Source: Linum tenue (lineage: Eukaryota > Streptophyta > Magnoliopsida > Malpighiales > Linaceae). From it: DNA of 64,000 bases. Both the position numbers and the translations under genes were made by a program. Where the stretch lies: positions 57,437,703-57,501,702 of the forward strand of contig CAMGYJ010000002.1 of NCBI GenBank assembly GCA_946122785.1. Reading direction: 5' to 3'. The notes beneath the pieces were generated by a model. That model was not told where the DNA came from. It saw nothing but the letters and a program-made list of their open reading frames with translations, and did not search any database. Below are positions 1 through 10,859 of the stretch, piece by piece; positions within the stretch are counted from its first letter, which is position 1, and every line of letters starts with the position of its first letter.

Positions 1-402
1 CGACTGCTTTGTTTTCTGGGTTTCTTTGGTTGTTCCGTTAGTACGAGCTATAGTGGGTATTTAAATGCTCATGCCTTGTGAGGCTGGTTTTTCAGATTGC
101 CACTGTTTTTCTCTTCTTTTCTTGCGGATGTCTTTTTGACAAATTGTTTTATTGTAATAGATTTAGCATGTCAGATTAGCCTTAAGAAAAATGGGCTATT
201 GTTTAAGCTAATGATGTAGCTAGTGGTCCTTCAACGATGACATCCAGGTTCTACCATCTCTTAGATAACTGGATGTTGTTATAAGGATAGCTACATGTTC
301 TTAGGTTATCAATTATATCTCTGCACTTTGTTGCCAAGGGCATTCTCGAATCAGCACACTTGAATTTTGGTTCTGATGGCTTTTATTGGTTGGTGAACTT
401 AG
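1..402 (+). other. Intron of the eS24 gene
   Basis: This is T-rich sequence with no coding match, ending in an AG directly before the first visible eS24 exon. The first coding exon (start codon and TIRTRKF-type N-terminus) is not found here and must lie upstream of the window. Confidence 0.7.
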
Positions 403-1063
403 GTGATCGATGTCCTCCATCCCGGAAAGGCCAATGTCCCCAAGGTATATCAATGCCAGAAGCTTAGTTTTAATCTTTTCCGTTCTCTTTCTTCAATTTG
501 TGCATCAGGCCGTGATGATTTTTACTTAACTTAACCGCTCTTTCCATTGTCTTCCTTTTTTAAAGGCTGAGTTGAAGGAGAAGTTGAAAGATATGTACGA
601 TGTGAAGGACGCAAATTCTATCTTTGTCTTCAAGTTCAGGACACACTTTGGAGGTGGGAAGTCCACTGGTTTTGGGCTCATTTATGACTCGGTTGACAAT
701 GCAAAGAAATATGAACCCAAATACAGACTGATCAGGGTATGTCATCTTTTGCATGTTACGTTTTGGGTGTGTTGTTCCAGTTTGAGTGCTCAAATTGTTG
801 AACGTCCCGTATCTTTCCTTGCAGAATGGACTTGCTACCAAGGTTGAGAAGTCGAGGAAACAGATGAAGGAAAGGAAAAACAGGGCCAAGAAGATCCGTG
901 GTGTGAAGAAGGTAAAGCCTCATATTGCTTGCTTAATAAGAAGTCAACTTTTTCCTTCCTTGTGTCTCTGCCGTTCCTTTGAAGCTTCCCTAACCACCAT
1001 TCTCCATATGCTTGTCCACAGACCAAGGCTGGAGATGCCGCTAAGGGTGGGAAGAAGAAATGA
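403..1063 (+). CDS. RPS24: 40S ribosomal protein eS24 (RPS24), 3' part
   Basis: This encodes a structural protein of the small cytosolic ribosomal subunit. Four coding exons fit GT-AG rules and stay in phase: 403-444, 566-736, 825-911 and 1022-1063 (TGA at 1061). They give 113 residues, starting at the conserved [14 protein letters not shown] segment, through the family hallmark [18 protein letters not shown], to a basic tail ending in GGKKK. Plant eS24 is about 133 residues, so only the N-terminal 20 or so (the start codon and the TIRTRKF region) are missing. Bases 1-402 read as intron, so that exon lies before the window. Identity and frame are clear; the exact 5' junction of exon 403 is inferred from the AG at 401-402. 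Confidence 0.94.
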
Positions 1064-1460
1064 GCGGTGGGAGATTTCTCTGATGGTCTTATTTTCATCA
1101 TCTTTGTGCCTGCCATATGAGATCCTGTTGGAAGCCTGCAGCACTAGACTTTGTTATGAATCGATAGGATAAATTTTGATGTTGGTAGTTTTGAGTTCGA
1201 GTGCTGGATGTTGAAAGATGTTATTTGGTGATGAATTATAAATTGACAAAACTCAGAGTGGTATATTCCACCGGACAGAAAATTTTGAAATCTAGTAAAT
1301 TTATTTCTAACTTTATGTTTCTCATAGCTGCTTTCCTGTTGTTTTAGCCATTGTTTGCAGATTCTTGCTCCTGTGATAGGATTGCAAGCTGTAATTGTAT
1401 CTAGAAATTACCTTCCGTCCATAACAGGCACACCCAGAAGCCTTGCCAAGCAGAGGAACG
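1064..1460 (+). other. eS24 3' UTR and downstream spacer
   Basis: The 3' flank of the eS24 gene. It is AT-rich, with no ORF that resembles a protein. No single poly(A) signal stands out. Confidence 0.5.
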
Positions 1461-1499
1461 GGGGTAAAATAAAAAAAGAAACAAGTAAAAGAATTGAGC

Positions 1500-1598
1500 A
1501 TACAGGCGGTAAGTTCTTCAATATACAAGTTACAACTCTTCTAAAGAGGAGGGGAACCCAGAACCGAAATAAATGAGAATTCCTCTAGAGGAGGAAAT
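1500..1598 (-). pseudogene. SEC24A-derived fragment, left piece (intron 6 side)
   Basis: By eye, this aligns with gaps to about 28929-29020 of the intact SEC24A gene in this window (shared blocks such as TTCTTCAA-ATACAAG and AACC-AGAACC). It corresponds to SEC24A intron 6, in the same orientation as the real gene. The match continues across the MULE at 4516-4660, so both pieces are one duplicated SEC24A segment split by the transposon. The piece includes the left 9-bp target duplication (1590-1598). It has no coding capacity. Confidence 0.6.
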
Positions 1599-1599
1599 T

Positions 1600-1953
1600 G
1601 GGTTAATTGCATGGTTCGTCACTGAGATTACAAAAAGCATTCATGGTTGGTCACTCTAAATATTTAAATCCATTTTTTATCGCTAACTTTACAAAAATTG
1701 TTCATTTATGGTCACTCTCCGTTAGTTGCCGTCTAACGTCGTTAACGACGTCCGTTAAGTGATGATGTGGCTGACGGATTTGCCTAATCAGCACTTTTTA
1801 ACCCCAAAATTGACTGACCCGACCCGCAACATCATTTAAACCCTCCATGTCAACTAAACCTAACCAAACCAGATCAGACCCGCTAACTAAAACAGAACTG
1901 ACCCGGCTCACCAATTAATTTACCCACCTTTGACTAAAACCCTAATCGAAGAC
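1600..1953 (+). repeat. Left terminal inverted repeat of the Pack-MULE
   Basis: About 354 bp that reappear in reverse complement at 4141-4506. Shared landmarks from the outside inwards are GGTCACT-AGATTAC, GTTAACG-CGTCCG, CTGATTAGGC (reverse sense) and CCCTAATCGAAGAC at the inner edge. The arms differ at scattered single bases and small indels. Confidence 0.9.
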
Positions 1954-2072
1954 AACAACAACACCACAAAAATCTCCAAATCCTCTCCACCCCCTTTGCC
2001 TCGCCGACCAGCCGCTCGCCTCTCTCCATGGCAAATGCCTCCTCCCGTTTCATCATCGCAGTCCATTAATTA

Positions 2073-4123
2073 ATGGGTGACCGAACGCCGCTGCGGACCA
2101 GCAACGCCTCCTCCAATTCCCAAACTCCGACCTCACCGCCACCTCCCCGACGGGCCGTCGCCGCCGTCTCCCTCCTCCAGCCGGCCAGCAAGAACAAGAA
2201 ATCCAAGCCCAAGGTCCTCAGCGTCTTCCGATCCGTGTTCCACTCCTTCCCAATAGTCGGCGCCCAGGCCTGCCGGATGCCGATCCTCCTCTCGAGCGGG
2301 TTCTCCGACGGGCCGAATCGGGGCGTGGTGTTGGGTACTGACTCACTCCTACTGTCACTCTAGAAAATGGCCAAGTGTAACCACTTCCTAAAGCGCAGTA
2401 TAGCGGGTTTGGGTTTTAATGTCAACCCGGGTCCTAGATGTGATGACTACTCAGTGAATTCGTATTATCTAGCAATGAAACTTTAGTGAAGATCTAAACT
2501 AACAAGCAAGCAAAGCAACTAAATGGTTGTTTTCAGGTTAAGAGAGGTCACCCGGATATGGTTCCCCCTAGACTGCAGTTAAGCCGGATTGTAATTACCA
2601 AGTTCAATTTCTATGATTATACTGCGGAAGGTTCTCAAACAGTCTGAAGTCTCGACTAAAGGTCTTCAGAACCTCTCAATCTGAGTCTCTAGCGGGCGAC
2701 TAACCTCCACCGGAGTAAACAGATTGAGGCCCTAACGAACCAAACCTCCACTACCGAATGGAATTCGGTACAGAATAGCGAATTGGCTCCTCGACTAAAG
2801 TCACCAATTCGCTACCTTCAATTAAGGATGCTCTATCAACCTAGGCAGATATTCTCATTCTAGGTTAAAGCAGAAACAACAGGAATTTGATCAGGATTCA
2901 TGTCATTCAGTCATTCAAACCTCAATCGAATATAATCAAATCATAGAAACAGTACTTGGGTTCATACAATCAATCCTAACATACAGATCTAGGGTCTCCC
3001 ACACCCAGATGAATGGGAGAACTACTCCATGGAGAAAGAAGCAAAAGCAGAATCAGACGCGGAAATCATACTGTGAAGATGGATTTCTGCTCCTGGACGT
3101 TGAATCGGCACTTCTCCAAGCTCAAGCCAAGCTCCAATGGTGATGAAGATCAAGCTAGGGCACTTGGAGACTCTTGTTCGTCGCTTTCTCTCTCTAGGAA
3201 TCGCTCTCTCTCTCTCAAACTTGAATCCCTCTCAATTTGGCTGAAATCTGCCTAAAAGGGCATCCCGTGTTTTGGATTTGGCTTAAAAACACGGCCACGG
3301 GCATCATGAAAACACGGGCGTGTTCTGTGCAAAACACGGCCGTGTTTTGTCTCAGGCATGCCCGTGTTTTTTAGGTGGTTCAAGCCGCCCTTGGGTAGTC
3401 TCGGCTATAAAAACACGGTCAGGAACACGGCCTTGTTCTGAAGGCCTCCTGCCCGTGTTTTCACTGCCGAACCTGTTCCCCTATATTCAATGCTTCGTTT
3501 CTCCCTCGTCCGGACTCCGAATCAGTCGCCGTTTGATCCCAGACGCTCGTAGTCTCGTCCTCTTTCTTTTCATGACAGACTTGCACGATTCTTTGTCCAT
3601 AAAGGGAGGTAAAAATCCATTCTTCTTCAGGTCACGCCAGAGTTCCTTCTCCCGAATCGCCAATTGATCTCTGATTGACTTGAAACTTGCGCCTATGCTT
3701 CACTTTATGTGCTAGGACCTGAAATGTAACAAAGGAACACAACCTAGCGTAAAATAGGCCAAAGAAGCGATAATGCAAGCTTAAACGATCAAGAAACAAA
3801 GGGGAAAAACATGTGCAAATATCGAGTCATCAGGTACCCGGGTCACGGGCACCCTCATCGGGTACCGAAAGGGCCGGGTCAGCCTCTCGATCCAGGAAAC
3901 CCCCAAATGCCTCCCTTTCGCCGTCTCGCGATGCAAACGAGCGTCCTGCAGAAGGAGCTCGGGTCGGGCATGCTTCGGATCGCGTTCGAGTGCGAGAAGA
4001 GGGCCGACACCGGCGACGGGAACAATAGTAATAACAACAACGGGGTTCTAATAGCAGCAATAAGATGAAATTCCTGGACGAGCCACTGTGGACGATGTAT
4101 ATGTTAAGCCCAAAAGGGAATAA
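2073..4123 (+). pseudogene. Captured MIZU-KUSSEI1 / DUF617-like gene, split by a solo LTR
   Basis: The intact family acts in hydrotropism and related growth responses (MIZ1 in Arabidopsis). Part 1, 2073-2338, starts at ATG and carries a Ser/Pro-rich N-terminus followed by KVLSVFRSVFHSFPIV, typical of the family. Part 2 resumes after the solo LTR at 3838 with RVTGTLIGYRKGRVSLSIQE, the hallmark start of the DUF617 domain. It then shows LAMQTSVLQKELGSGMLR and the DEPLWTMY block near 4080-4098. A frameshift lies at about 3910-3925, between the CLPF and LAMQ segments, and the conserved C-terminal third is missing where the element's right arm begins. It is therefore broken three ways: LTR insertion, frameshift and truncation. 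The family call rests on motif recognition. Confidence 0.8.
2339..3832 (-). mobile_element. Solo LTR inside the captured gene
   Basis: A 1494-bp LTR that on the + strand begins TGACTCACTCC and ends CGAGTCATCA. It is flanked by the perfect 5-bp duplication GGTAC (2334-2338 and 3833-3837). Removing it and one GGTAC joins the two MIZ1-like parts. It belongs to the same family as the LTRs at 47572-49011 and 51745-53184: the last roughly 420 bp are nearly the same, while the first half is much more diverged. No internal region is left, which fits LTR-LTR recombination. It contains an 18-bp palindrome, AAAACACGGCCGTGTTTT, at 3331-3348. Confidence 0.92.
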
Positions 4124-4140
4124 TGGAGGCGGATGGATTT

Positions 4141-4506
4141 GTCTTCGATTAGGGTTTTAGTCAAAGGTGGGTAGATTAATTGGTGAGTCGGGTCAGTTTT
4201 GTTTTAGTTAGCGGGTCTGGTCTGGTTTGGTTAGAGGTTTGGTTAGGTTTAGCTGACATGGAGGGTTTAAATGACGTGGCCGGTCGGGTCAGTCAATTTT
4301 GGGGTTAAAAAGTGCTGATTAGGCAAATCTGTCAGCCACGTCATCACTTAACGGACGTCGTTAACGGCGTAGGACGGCAGCTAACGGAGAGTGACCATAA
4401 ATAAACGGTTTTTGTAAAGTTAGTGACCAAAAATGAATTTAAATATTTAGAGTGACCAAACATAAACGCTTTTTGTAATCTCAGTAACCAACCATGTAAT
4501 TAACCC
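4141..4506 (-). repeat. Right terminal inverted repeat of the Pack-MULE
   Basis: About 366 bp, the reverse complement of 1600-1953. It starts at the inner edge with GTCTTCGATTAGGG and ends with ATTAACCC directly before the GGAGGAAAT target duplication. Confidence 0.9.
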
Positions 4507-4515
4507 GGAGGAAAT

Positions 4516-4660
4516 GCATACATGTTTTCCTTTGCAGCAACAAATTCAACTGCGCCCCTACAGAATTCAGGCCTCCTTGCGTCAGCATCTCTACACTTGT
4601 CAGCAAAATATATTAGAATGTGCCATGTCTCGACAAACACAAGTAGCACACCCATAATCT
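4516..4660 (-). pseudogene. SEC24A-derived fragment, right piece (exon 6 and intron 5)
   Basis: Bases about 4535-4597 closely match SEC24A exon 6 at about 29025-29087 (for example CAACAAATTCAACTG and GTCAGCATCTCTAC). The next bases, about 4598-4632, match SEC24A intron 5 near 29178-29210 (CTTGTCAG-AAAATA and ATGTGCCATGTC). The roughly 90 bp between these blocks in the intact gene are missing. Intron sequence is present, so this is a DNA-level duplication and not a retrocopy. It is a short non-functional fragment, and similarity fades after about 4660. Confidence 0.72.
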
Positions 4661-4816
4661 TGACAATTATTAATGGTTGATTAACTCATGAGGGGATGAA
4701 TTGTTCCCAAGACATTTTCAAAGAAATTAGTAAGTGAGCCAAAAAAATGTTAGCCAACAATGTCATAACCATAATATTATTATTAAAGATCCTATGGAAA
4801 AGCAAACAATGGATTG

Positions 4817-5074
4817 TTACAATTTCCTCACATAAAAAAATAGCAATATGTTTGGAATAGTAGAATTAAGAAACCAGTTTTGAGCACATAGAAGTATGCT
4901 ACTAGGGCTAACTAGCCTTTCACCAAAAGCATACTTGGAAGCTATAATAGACACCGCAATAGCAAGTATGTCTCTAACAATCAATGCTAAAGTCGGATAC
5001 TGCGACTTATTTGCCTTCCACCACAGTAAAATGCAATAGCAAGTAGTACTCAAACGTTGCAAAATACCTATCAT
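4817..5074 (-). pseudogene. hAT transposase C-terminal dimerisation fragment
   Basis: The reverse strand reads WWKANKSQYPTLALIVRDIL followed by AIAVSIIASKYAFGERLV and LCAQNWFLN. This matches the hAT C-terminal dimerisation domain, whose usual form is WWK-N-YP-L, RDIL-IPVS, SE-AFS-GGR-VL and AL-C-NWL. The same domain appears in better condition at about 57096-57300. Key positions have changed (SESAF to SKYAF, GGRVL to ERLV) and no upstream catalytic region is seen, so it is a remnant. Confidence 0.72.
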
Positions 5075-5379
5075 AATAGGGGCTTCACAACATTTGTATC
5101 GAATGTGGTCGTTATGGACTTATGGACATGCAAAAGCAACGTGTCCAACTCTTTTCCGTCCGGCAGCCACAACCGCCCCTAACTCAGTGAACCCACCCAC
5201 AGAGGAGGAGAGTTCCACTTAGTTGGGCAATACAAGCATACACTTTTCCCATACTAACTAGGAAATTGTCTAGCATCTAGTACAAACTTTTCTTTCCTTT
5301 TACGAGTTGTTGTCCAAAATTCCACACTATGCGTCCAACATCTACACTCTTTTTATCACATCCTAACCATCCTTAACAA

Positions 5380-6783
5380 TCTACTTAACATTATGAGCAA
5401 AACACCATATGTGTATTTTAGGGCAAGACCACATCAAATGCTCAGAATTCAACTTATAACTGACCACAATAATCAATGTGTCATTCGTACTACAGTTATA
5501 TAAAGTAATTGCAGACAACTTAGTATTACCATTCCAGTCAAGCAAACTTTCGATACACATCAAACAAAAGGACATACAACAAACAAGTGATTCATGCTCT
5601 CAACTCCTCAGGGACACATGGGACAAAGCCTCGTAACTTGAACCCCTCACTTTGAAGCTTGTCATGCATGATAAGGTGATTCTTCATAACCATCCATATT
5701 GTAAACTGATGCTTAGGAACTAATCCACGAGACCAAACTAATGGATACCAATGCACAACATGTTCTCTAGGCCTAATACAATCTCAAACCATCTTCACTA
5801 AGAACCTCGACATACTTTTCCCATTCCATAACAAACTCCTAGCAACACCTGACATAAATGGCCGAGTAACCTCCCTAGATTTCAGTATACCCTTCCAAAT
5901 CCAATAGCTAGCAGATGGTAAAGGAATGTCCCATAGAGATCACTGCTTGACCCTATATCTTGAAACCCAGGTCACCCACAAATAACCACCTACTGCAAGA
6001 ATGTCCCGTTAAAGTTTGACTCCACAAGCTTGATTCCATATTCTAAAATTTATAACACCCAAACCTCATTCCTTCTTAGGTATGGTAAAAAATTTCCAGA
6101 CAATCACAACTCGCTTCCTTAGACTAGAACCATACACATCCAAAAGATAGTTATTACAAATTTCTCAATTTCATCCAAAACAACCTTAGGCAAAAGGAAC
6201 AGGTTCATCTAGAACTACAACATATTAGCCATAACAGATTATACCAATTAGATTTTACTTGCGTACCTATGAAGCTTTGCCCTACAACTCCGAATTTTTG
6301 TAGTGATCTTATCCACTTGCACTTGACAGTCTCGACTGGAGAGTTTCTATGAGATCAAAGGAAATACCAGATAACGAACAGTAAGCTCCCCATGAGAAAT
6401 CCAGAAACCCTCGACAATACCTCTTTCCCAGAACTTTTGTTTTCCCACTAGACCATGAGAGGAACCATATGTGAAGACCCAAAAGGTCATCAGCAAAGCA
6501 AAGATGGGTTATCCCTAAAGCTTTGCATCTAGGATGGATGGGAGTAAAAACTTTCTAGATCAGGTTTAGGATCGGATAATGCAGCAACTTAAGCTTCCTC
6601 CAGAACAACTTCAGCAGCACGAGCCTGAGCAAAAATGTCTGAGTATTCATTCCTATTAAGATCCTTAAGCCCCTTCTTCACCCTCTTAAAATTCCCAGAG
6701 AAAGCATAATATGGTAAAACAACCACCCTTATACTCCAAGCTTCCTTCAAAATACAATTATAAATAGGATGCAAAAGCGCCAA
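5380..6783 (-). pseudogene. LINE remnant (linker and zf-RVT regions)
   Basis: Non-LTR retrotransposon debris on the reverse strand. Near 5640-5770 the translation contains PLVWSRGLVPKHQFTIWMVM, typical of the zf-RVT domain behind plant LINE reverse transcriptases. At 6589-6783 it contains GNFKRVKKGLKDLNRNEYSD and AEVVLEEA, the linker between endonuclease and reverse transcriptase. The reverse transcriptase that should lie between them is missing here, so an internal deletion is likely. Many stops and frameshifts are present. Confidence 0.65.
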
Positions 6784-7454
6784 AAGTTAAAAAACGTGAA
6801 AGGTTTAGGCAAGGAACCCACTTTGGAGTTAAGCACAATAATATACCAAGTGATCTGAAACCCTTGGTACAATTGTACGTGTTGAACTGTTTTTGAAAAT
6901 GTTTCCTTACTTTGATTTTGAAACAATCCACCATCATTAGGTTTTCAACAAAATAAGCTAAACAAGTTTTCATTTTCAGGTTTTGTTTCTCAAGAAACAG
7001 TAGCTTCGTCTCCATCATGATTTGTTTCTGTTGCCACAATCACAAGAAACATAAATGAAAGTAAACATCCTCATGATTTTCATCCTCTCACAAATTGCGA
7101 CCTCGTGGAATCTCATCACGTCACTACTATAGTCAATACCTCTATCACTATTAAATTATTCTTTGTTAATTAATCACTATTAAATTATTCTCTGTTTTGT
7201 TTCCATAAGTAGTAGGCCGATTTCACTGTATATTTCCCCAACTTATCAGGACCTCAGACCCAAGCATCCTCAATAGGGTGGCTTGGCAGAGGGATTTGTA
7301 AAATCCTGCTCCTATCAGTAGGCTGAAAGTGATGTTGGAATAGGTTAGTTCTCCACTGCCTTGTTTCTGGATCAATTAGGCTTTCCACCTTGGCATTCCA
7401 GTTCAATCCGTTTACTTGTGTCAGTACTTGTGTCAGTACCTTATAGTCAGGGGC

Positions 7455-8515
7455 CTATAGAATCCATCTATCCCACCAAATTCTTGGTTTCTTTCCATTT
7501 CCTATCCTCCATCTTGCTCCTTTATTCACTACTTCCCGTGCTGCCATTAATGATCGCCAAATATAGCTGAGATTGGTTCCTACACTCGCTTCCATAATAG
7601 AGCAATGAGGATAATACTTGGCTTTGAACACTTGAGCAAAAAGGGAAGTAGGATTTTTGTGTAAGTTCCATACATGTCGTCCCAAAAGCCCAGTCCTCCC
7701 TCTGACTTAGGTTTGCACAACTTCTCCCAACTTATCCAGTGTATTCTTCATTCCTCGTTTTTCCTTCCCCACCAGAAGCCTGATATTAAACTCTGAATTT
7801 CATGAATGACTCCTTGGGGAATTAGGAAAACTGACATGGCGTAGTTTGCTTAGGCTTGTGCAACAGCTTTTACAAGAACTTTCTTGCCTGCTGTAGACAA
7901 GCGTTTGCCCTTCCACATCTTAACTTTTTTGCGAACTATGTCTATCAGCTGACTGAACACTGCCTTTTTTGATCACCCAATAACAGTCGGTAATCCGAGA
8001 TATTTGTCATGATAGTCCACTTGCTTCATACCTAGGATTGCAGCAATCTCATTTCTTCTGTTCTCCGTTTTGTTTGTGCTAAAAGAAAGTTCCGGTTTCT
8101 CTAAGCTGACTTGCTGCCCTGATTCCATTTCATATTGCTTAAGGATCCTCTTCAAAGTGACTGCTTCCATGTTTGTATTTTCGAAGAAGAATATAATATC
8201 ATCTACAAAAAAAAAATGTGTTAGCTTTGGGCCACGAGCACTTATTAGTTATTTTGATGTCATGTAATTCTCCTCGCTCCACTGCTTTCTTGGTAATTGA
8301 TGATAAACCCTCTGTACAAAGTAAAAATAGGTATGGAGAGATCGAGTCCCCTGTTTGAGACACCTCGTTGATATTATGGTTGGGGATTGATGGCCATTGA
8401 TAAGAGCTGAGTAGCTCACTGTAGAAATACACTGCATAATTGAATCCACCCGTCTCCTTGCAAAGCCATGTTTCAACATGATTGCTTCTGAGAATGGCTC
8501 CTTGCAAAGCCATGC
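7455..8515 (-). pseudogene. LINE reverse transcriptase remnant
   Basis: Reverse-strand pieces in order are: a reverse transcriptase palm segment with QTGDSISPYLFLLCTEGLSS and AVERGELHDIKI (8199-8513); QQVSLEKPELSFSTNKTEN with YLGLPTVIG (7973-8170); and YYPHCSIMEASVG with RWRIGNGKKPRIWWDRW (7455-7685). These are the standard consecutive blocks of plant L1-type reverse transcriptase and its C-terminal region. The YADD-type catalytic box is degraded (an FFFCR-like end with an A-run). It may be the missing middle of the LINE remnant at 5380-6783. Confidence 0.75.
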
Positions 8516-8772
8516 TTATTATTAATATGTATATCCTATCTCTATATCACGTGGTTCCATGATCCCACGACTTTGATACAAGGAGGATGGAACACTCTAT
8601 CATATGCTTATCTTCATATCCATTCTTGCGTTATAATTAATCAAAAAATTGGTGGGCGGGGATGAGGATTAATTGCATACCTTATCAGTTATCACACGTG
8701 GTCATGATTCACGTTTTAACTTTTCATGCCATTCTTTTCTTTGGTCTAAAATGACAAGCCTATATATAAATT

Positions 8773-9601
8773 TAGGGGTATTCAAATGGTTACCATGGTT
8801 ATAACCAAACCAAATAAGGCTAAATTTCATTAACCATGGAATACATTATCATAACCAAACCGTCCAAACTAATACAACAACCAAATTAACCAAACTAAAG
8901 TTTAATCGGTTTGGTTAATTGGTTAACCAGATTAACCAATATAAAATCACATTATCATTGACGATGAAAATTTTCCGGTTAATACAACAATTCGCAATTT
9001 ATATAATGAATAAAACATAACAACCAACACGTAGTTATAATTGACCCTTAACAAAAATACATGCAACTAAGACAATTATCTTACGATTAGTATAGAAGTA
9101 TTGACCTAACAAAAATTTATGACAATGGTATGGGGTTAATGAATTGTTGTGTTTGTGTAAATTGACTTAGTCTCTTAGCAATTATCATAGGCTGGAAATG
9201 ACCTTCCTTTCAAGTTTTCATCCATCATAATGTATGAAATTTATCTAAATTAGGCGTCCATATGTTGTGGTCTACATTTTACATATACAAATATACACTA
9301 TATGAGCAATATTGAGCTTTATATTTTATGAGTCTAAAAGGGATGAACGTTAACTCTTGAGTGGTTATGCAAAGTATTAAGTATGTGTATATAATATATG
9401 TTAGATATATGACTAATTACTTAACTGGTTAATTTGGTTTGACTGGTTAGGAGTGTCTGAAACCAAACCAAACCACCTAAACCAAACAAGCTAAAAACTT
9501 TAACCAAACCAAACCAATTATCCAAATTAACCAAACCAAATTATCCAAATAGTACCGATTAAAACGGTTACCATGATAACCAAACCGTTTGAACACCCCT
9601 A
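8773..9601. mobile_element. hAT-type non-autonomous element rich in GGTTA/CCAAA motifs
   Basis: An 829-bp stretch with inverted ends TAGGGGTATTCAAATGG (left) and TAGGGGTGTTCAAACGG (right, reverse complement). Many copies of AACCAAACC and TTAACC lie near both ends, as is usual for hAT subterminal regions. The flanks are TA-rich (TATATAAA-like on both sides), so the 8-bp target duplication is only approximate. No coding capacity was found. Confidence 0.65.
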
Positions 9602-10056
9602 TATATAATATATATGTTGGCTTGGAATCTGATTCCAAAAATTATCCACGCTAAAAGCATGTCAACCTCTATGTTATTTTATATTAATTTGTGTAACTGT
9701 GTGTATGTGTAATCATCAAATGTTGAATTTCTAAACCTTTTAAGTTTTGTATTCCAAGCTCTCTATTCACCCACAATCTACTTTGTCACAATGACACAAT
9801 CTACTTTGTTGTACGTTACTTTGGCTTGTATTACTTGTTCTAGTTAAGGGGGAAACCATATTAGTTCCTTGTGTCAAAGAAATATAGCCGAGTACTTTGG
9901 ATGGAGACGCCAAGTAAGCGAACCAAAGAGGATAGGATTCGTTGAAGGAACCGATCCCCCTTACACATCCACATTCCCATCCTCATTCTAAAAAAAAAAA
10001 AAATCGAGAGTTACATTTTGCTTCCTATTGAGCTTTCATTCATTCGTTGATATATA

Positions 10057-10723
10057 AATTACACGCTTAGCTACTCAATTTATAAATTCTTTTAAAATTT
10101 GTTACTGTAAACGTTATACTCCGTTACTAGCTCCTCATTTTATACGCTTAGCTACTAAATTTATAAACTCTTTTTTACATTTGTTACGGTAACCGTTTTA
10201 CTCCCTACTAGCTCATTTTAAATCTCGTTTCATGGTTAGTCATGTCCGTTCAATTCCGTTAAGTTCACGTGTTGTGTCTGCCACTTTTCATCTTTAAATA
10301 AATAATATGGCAATTAAATTTTTGAAAACGATAATTATTTTTGAAAATGGGAGAAGTAATTGTTGGAATTTTTTACAAGAATTTCGGTAGAAATCTTGAA
10401 TCATTTGTTAATATCGGACCGAATTGGGGATCATTTCATCATACTTGCCAAATCGAGCATAAAAATGTAAAACATAGCATTTTCCCAAAACTGTTGGTGA
10501 TGATGGAACTTTTTCAATAAATCTTTTTTATTTTTTTATTGTCGCGCCATCTATTTAACTGTAAAAAATTACAGTTGACTGCTACGTGGATGGACTTAAT
10601 AGAATTGGATGGACAATGACCAAGCATGAAACAAGATTTTTAGTGAGTGGCTAATAAGGAATGGAATTTTTCCGATGACAAACATGAATTTTTTTATAAA
10701 CTGAGTGACTAAAGGTGTAATTT
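10057..10723. mobile_element. Inverted-repeat element with duplicated left arm
   Basis: Left end AAATTACACGCTTAGCTACTC and right end, reverse-complemented, AAATTACACCTTTAGTCACTC are alike. Matching inner blocks are TTTCATGGTTAGTCAT on the left and TTTCATGCTTGGTCAT on the right (reverse complement). The left arm is partly doubled: the CTTAGCTACT-AATTTATAAA block at about 10065 recurs at about 10147. No clear target duplication or ORF is visible. The arms resemble MULE terminal repeats, but the class is uncertain. Confidence 0.5.
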
Positions 10724-10859
10724 ATTCACTTGTTGCCTTTCCAATTTAGCCTCCTAGGTACCTTTGGACTGTGTAATAATCATACTCCTCTGCTACTCGT
10801 AATACTCAAATTCAGTCCAAGGTGCTCTCAAACCTCTTCCAGTACTATTCTGGAAGCAA

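Larger units (their letters stand above)
1600..4506. mobile_element. Pack-MULE with captured MIZ1-like gene
   Basis: A Mutator-like element with long terminal inverted repeats and no transposase. The ends read GGGTTAATTGCATGG on the left and, reverse-complemented, GGGTTAATTACATGG on the right. The flanks carry the 9-bp repeat GGAGGAAAT (1590-1598 and 4507-4515; one extra T sits beside the left copy). A 9-bp duplication is the MULE signature. The inverted repeats cover about 1600-1953 and 4141-4506. The interior holds a disrupted MIZU-KUSSEI1/DUF617-like gene and a solo LTR (2339-3832). Movement would depend on a MULE transposase supplied from elsewhere. Confidence 0.9.
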
